A stretch of DNA of 5,276 bases from Christensenella sp. UBA7102. Lineage in GTDB: Bacteria; Bacillota; Clostridia; Christensenellales; UBA1750. The stretch covers positions 1 through 5,276 of the forward strand of contig DKYK01000030.1 in the NCBI GenBank assembly GCA_002492415.1, given 5' to 3'. Below the pieces are notes generated by a model. The model was given only the letters and a program-made list of their open reading frames with translations, searched no databases and had not been told where the DNA came from. Every line of letters starts with the position of its first letter. Positions within the stretch are counted from its first letter, which is position 1. This document shows, piece after piece, positions 3,270 through 5,276 of this stretch. Both the position numbers and the translations under genes were made by a program.

Positions 3270-5276
3270 ATGATACCCGATCTGTTTTTGCAGCCGTTGC
3301 GCAAGGTCAAGGGCTACCGCGATCTGGCCGCCGCCATCGACCGCTCCAAGGGAAAGCCCGCCGCGGCCTTTGGCCTGAGCGAGGGGGCCAAGACTGTGGT
3401 TGCGGGCGCGTTGAGTGCTGGGCGGCGCACGCTCATCATCACACCCTCCGAGCAGTCGGCGCTGCGCATGGCGGAGGACCTGACGCGAATCGGCGTACCT
3501 GCGCTGTACTTTCCTGCGCGGGACATGACGCTCTATCATATGGCGGCTGAAAGCCGCGAACTCATCCACCGCCGCATCGCTGTGCTGGGACGGTTGCTCA
3601 CAGAAGAGGTGCAGGCGATCGTCTCGCCTGTTGAGGCGCTGCTCACGCCGCTGATGCCCTGTGCAGACTTTGCCGCCGCGCTATTGCGCATTGAATCAGG
3701 CGATGAACTGGACCTGGAGCACACGGCGCGCTTGCTCGCCGACATGGGCTATGAGCGCCAGGACCAGGTGGAAGGCCGCGGGCAGTTTGCGGTGCGCGGC
3801 GGTATACTCGACGTCTACCCCGTGCAGGCGCTCACCGCCTACCGCGTCGAATTGTTCGGCGACGAGGTGGATTCTGTGCGTGAGCTGGACGTGATGACGC
3901 AGCGCTCCGCACCCACCGACGAGCCCTGCGAAGTCCACCCAGCCACCGAGGCCGTCGCCAGTCTCGCGCAGATGCAGCGTGCCGCCGCACTGCTCGATGC
4001 AGAGCTCAGCGGCCTTGCAAGCCGCCCTGCGCCTTCACAAAAGAACGCAGAATCGGATCTTCCCTGGCTGAGCGACGAAGAGGACGGCGTTGTCGCGCGG
4101 CGCGCCGATGCATCCGGTCGCAGGCAAGAGGTCGTGGAAAACCTGCGCCAGGGACGCCGTACGGAGGCGTTGGAGAACTTTATTCCCTATTTGTATGAAG
4201 AGCCTGCGTATTTCAGCGACTATTTCGACCCCGAGCTGGTGATTCTGGACGAATACGCCCGCGTAAAGGAGCGCGCCCAGAACATGGGGCTGGAGTTTGC
4301 GGCCCGGTTGGAGAGCGCGCTGGAGCGCGGCGAGGGATTTCCGGGCCAGCAGCGCTTGATGGAGGGCTGGGACAGCATTCCAAACATGCTGGAAAAGCGC
4401 TGCTGTGCGATTCTGGGCATGCTGCAGGTGGGCCTTGCCGACGTGCGTCTGAGCGCGCTATGCACCATTGAATCCCGGCAGACGCCCGACCTGCAGGGGC
4501 AGAACGCGCTGCTGATCGAGCAGCTGGAGCTCTACCGCGGCAAGAGCCTGTCCGTGGCCATGCTCTCGGGCGGACGCGCACGCGGCGAGCGCCTGGCCGA
4601 GACGCTGCGCGAGCGCGGTCTGTCCGTCGCCTTTGAGGAAGAGCCTGCAGCCCTTGGCCCTGGGCAGATGGCCGTGCTGCCCATCGGTCTGACCCGCGGC
4701 TTTGAGCTGCCCGAGGCGGGCTTTGCGGTGCTGGGCGACCAGGATCTTTTCGGCACCACGCGCCAGCGCGCCGCTCGGCGCCGCCATAAGGCGGGGCAGA
4801 AAATTCAGGCCTTTACAGATCTGAAGGTGGGCGACTACGTGGTGCATGAGAGCCACGGCATCGGCGTGTACACCGGCACCGTGCGCATGACCATGGAGGG
4901 CAAGACGCGCGACTATCTGCACATCCAGTATCAGGGTTCTGACGCGCTCTACGTCCCCACGGATCAGCTCGACCGCGTGCAGAAGTACATCGGCATGGAG
5001 AATAAACAGCCCAAGCTCAACCGCTTGGGCGGCTCGGAGTGGCAGCGCTCCAAATCCCGCGTTAAGCACGAGATCATGGAGATGGCCGATGAGCTGATCA
5101 GGCTCTATGCGGCGCGCCAGGCGACGCCGGGCTTCGCCTTCTCGCCCGACACCCCTTGGCAGCGCGACTTTGAGGACGATTTTCCCTACGAGGAGACGCC
5201 GGATCAGCTGCAGTGCATCGCCGAGATCAAGGCGGATATGCAGCAGCCCCATCCCATGGATCGCCTGCTGTGCGGC
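3270..5276 (+). CDS. mfd: Transcription-repair coupling factor Mfd (N-terminal 669 residues, cut by window end)
   Basis: Mfd is a cytoplasmic ATP-driven translocase. It removes RNA polymerase stalled at DNA damage and recruits UvrA for nucleotide excision repair. The reading frame is open to the last base, giving 669 of about 1150-1180 residues. The UvrB-like N-terminal module includes a degenerate nucleotide-site remnant at 35-42 (GLSEGAKT, not a good Walker A), DMTLYHMAAESRELIHRR near 85-102, and the UvrB-homology motif VRGGILDVYP with Arg176. A hydrophilic, acidic stretch around 250-285 (with SDEED) looks like a flexible linker. The RNA-polymerase-interacting CarD-like domain runs from about 517 to 590 (LKVGDYVVHESHGIGVYTG, then ALYVPTDQLDRV). 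The motor domain begins with DFPYEETPDQLQ, the Q-motif-like entry, and the window stops at MDRLLCG, where the Walker A GDVGxGKTE would normally follow. Mfd downstream of pth is a conserved Firmicutes neighbourhood. Confidence 0.96.
   Translation, partial: MIPDLFLQPLRKVKGYRDLAAAIDRSKGKPAAAFGLSEGAKTVVAGALSAGRRTLIITPSEQSALRMAEDLTRIGVPALYFPARDMTLYHMAAESRELIHRRIAVLGRLLTEEVQAIVSPVEALLTPLMPCADFAAALLRIESGDELDLEHTARLLADMGYERQDQVEGRGQFAVRGGILDVYPVQALTAYRVELFGDEVDSVRELDVMTQRSAPTDEPCEVHPATEAVASLAQMQRAAALLDAELSGLASRPAPSQKNAESDLPWLSDEEDGVVARRADASGRRQEVVENLRQGRRTEALENFIPYLYEEPAYFSDYFDPELVILDEYARVKERAQNMGLEFAARLESALERGEGFPGQQRLMEGWDSIPNMLEKRCCAILGMLQVGLADVRLSALCTIESRQTPDLQGQNALLIEQLELYRGKSLSVAMLSGGRARGERLAETLRERGLSVAFEEEPAALGPGQMAVLPIGLTRGFELPEAGFAVLGDQDLFGTTRQRAARRRHKAGQKIQAFTDLKVGDYVVHESHGIGVYTGTVRMTMEGKTRDYLHIQYQGSDALYVPTDQLDRVQKYIGMENKQPKLNRLGGSEWQRSKSRVKHEIMEMADELIRLYAARQATPGFAFSPDTPWQRDFEDDFPYEETPDQLQCIAEIKADMQQPHPMDRLLCG

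Noticed and set aside
4458..5252. Minus-strand open frame of 264 codons opposite mfd
   Set aside because: It lies wholly within the clear Mfd coding frame and is a compositional shadow with no family motif.

Overview
The window reads like the chromosome of a G+C-rich member of the Firmicutes, most likely a gut-type Clostridia. The signs are strong AGGAGG-type ribosome binding sites, tightly packed co-directional genes, the neighbourhood glmU / pth / mfd, and a small ribbon-helix-helix (RHH)-like protein of a sort common in Clostridia. The taxon is inferred from gene style and order; no rRNA or other marker is present.

Region 1 (1-581) holds two tandem copies of a small RHH-like gene. Copy 1 is cut by the left edge, so only its last 51 codons are seen. 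Copy 2 (270-554) is complete and starts with GTG behind a clear Shine-Dalgarno. The copies align at a fixed 388-bp offset with 10 mismatches in 156 bases, and 7 of these fall in the sequence encoding the acidic C-terminal tail. An AT-rich stretch between them carries a plausible promoter.

Region 2 (591-3117) looks like one transcription unit. A good candidate promoter with an extended -10 lies just upstream of glmU (bifunctional UDP-GlcNAc synthesis enzyme). The glmU stop codon overlaps the pth start (peptidyl-tRNA hydrolase) by one base, and pth overlaps a histidine-phosphatase gene by 8 bases. All three proteins have intact catalytic motifs. The well-known Bacillus order is spoVG-glmU-prs-ctc-pth-fin-mfd. 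Here prs, ctc and fin are missing, RHH genes take the place of spoVG, and a histidine phosphatase sits between pth and mfd.

Region 3 (3118-3269) is a 152-bp gap rich in potential hairpins. It includes an imperfect terminator-like structure and a doubtful 37-codon reading frame that ends in an ATGA overlap with the mfd start.

Region 4 (3270-5276) is the first 669 codons of mfd, the transcription-repair coupling factor. The window ends just before the expected Walker A motif of the motor domain.

Most of the window is ordinary housekeeping DNA. I see no CRISPR array, tRNA, rRNA, insertion sequence or obvious new multi-gene system. The points most worth a second look are the RHH tandem duplication, the structured gap before mfd, and the phosphatase embedded in this conserved neighbourhood.
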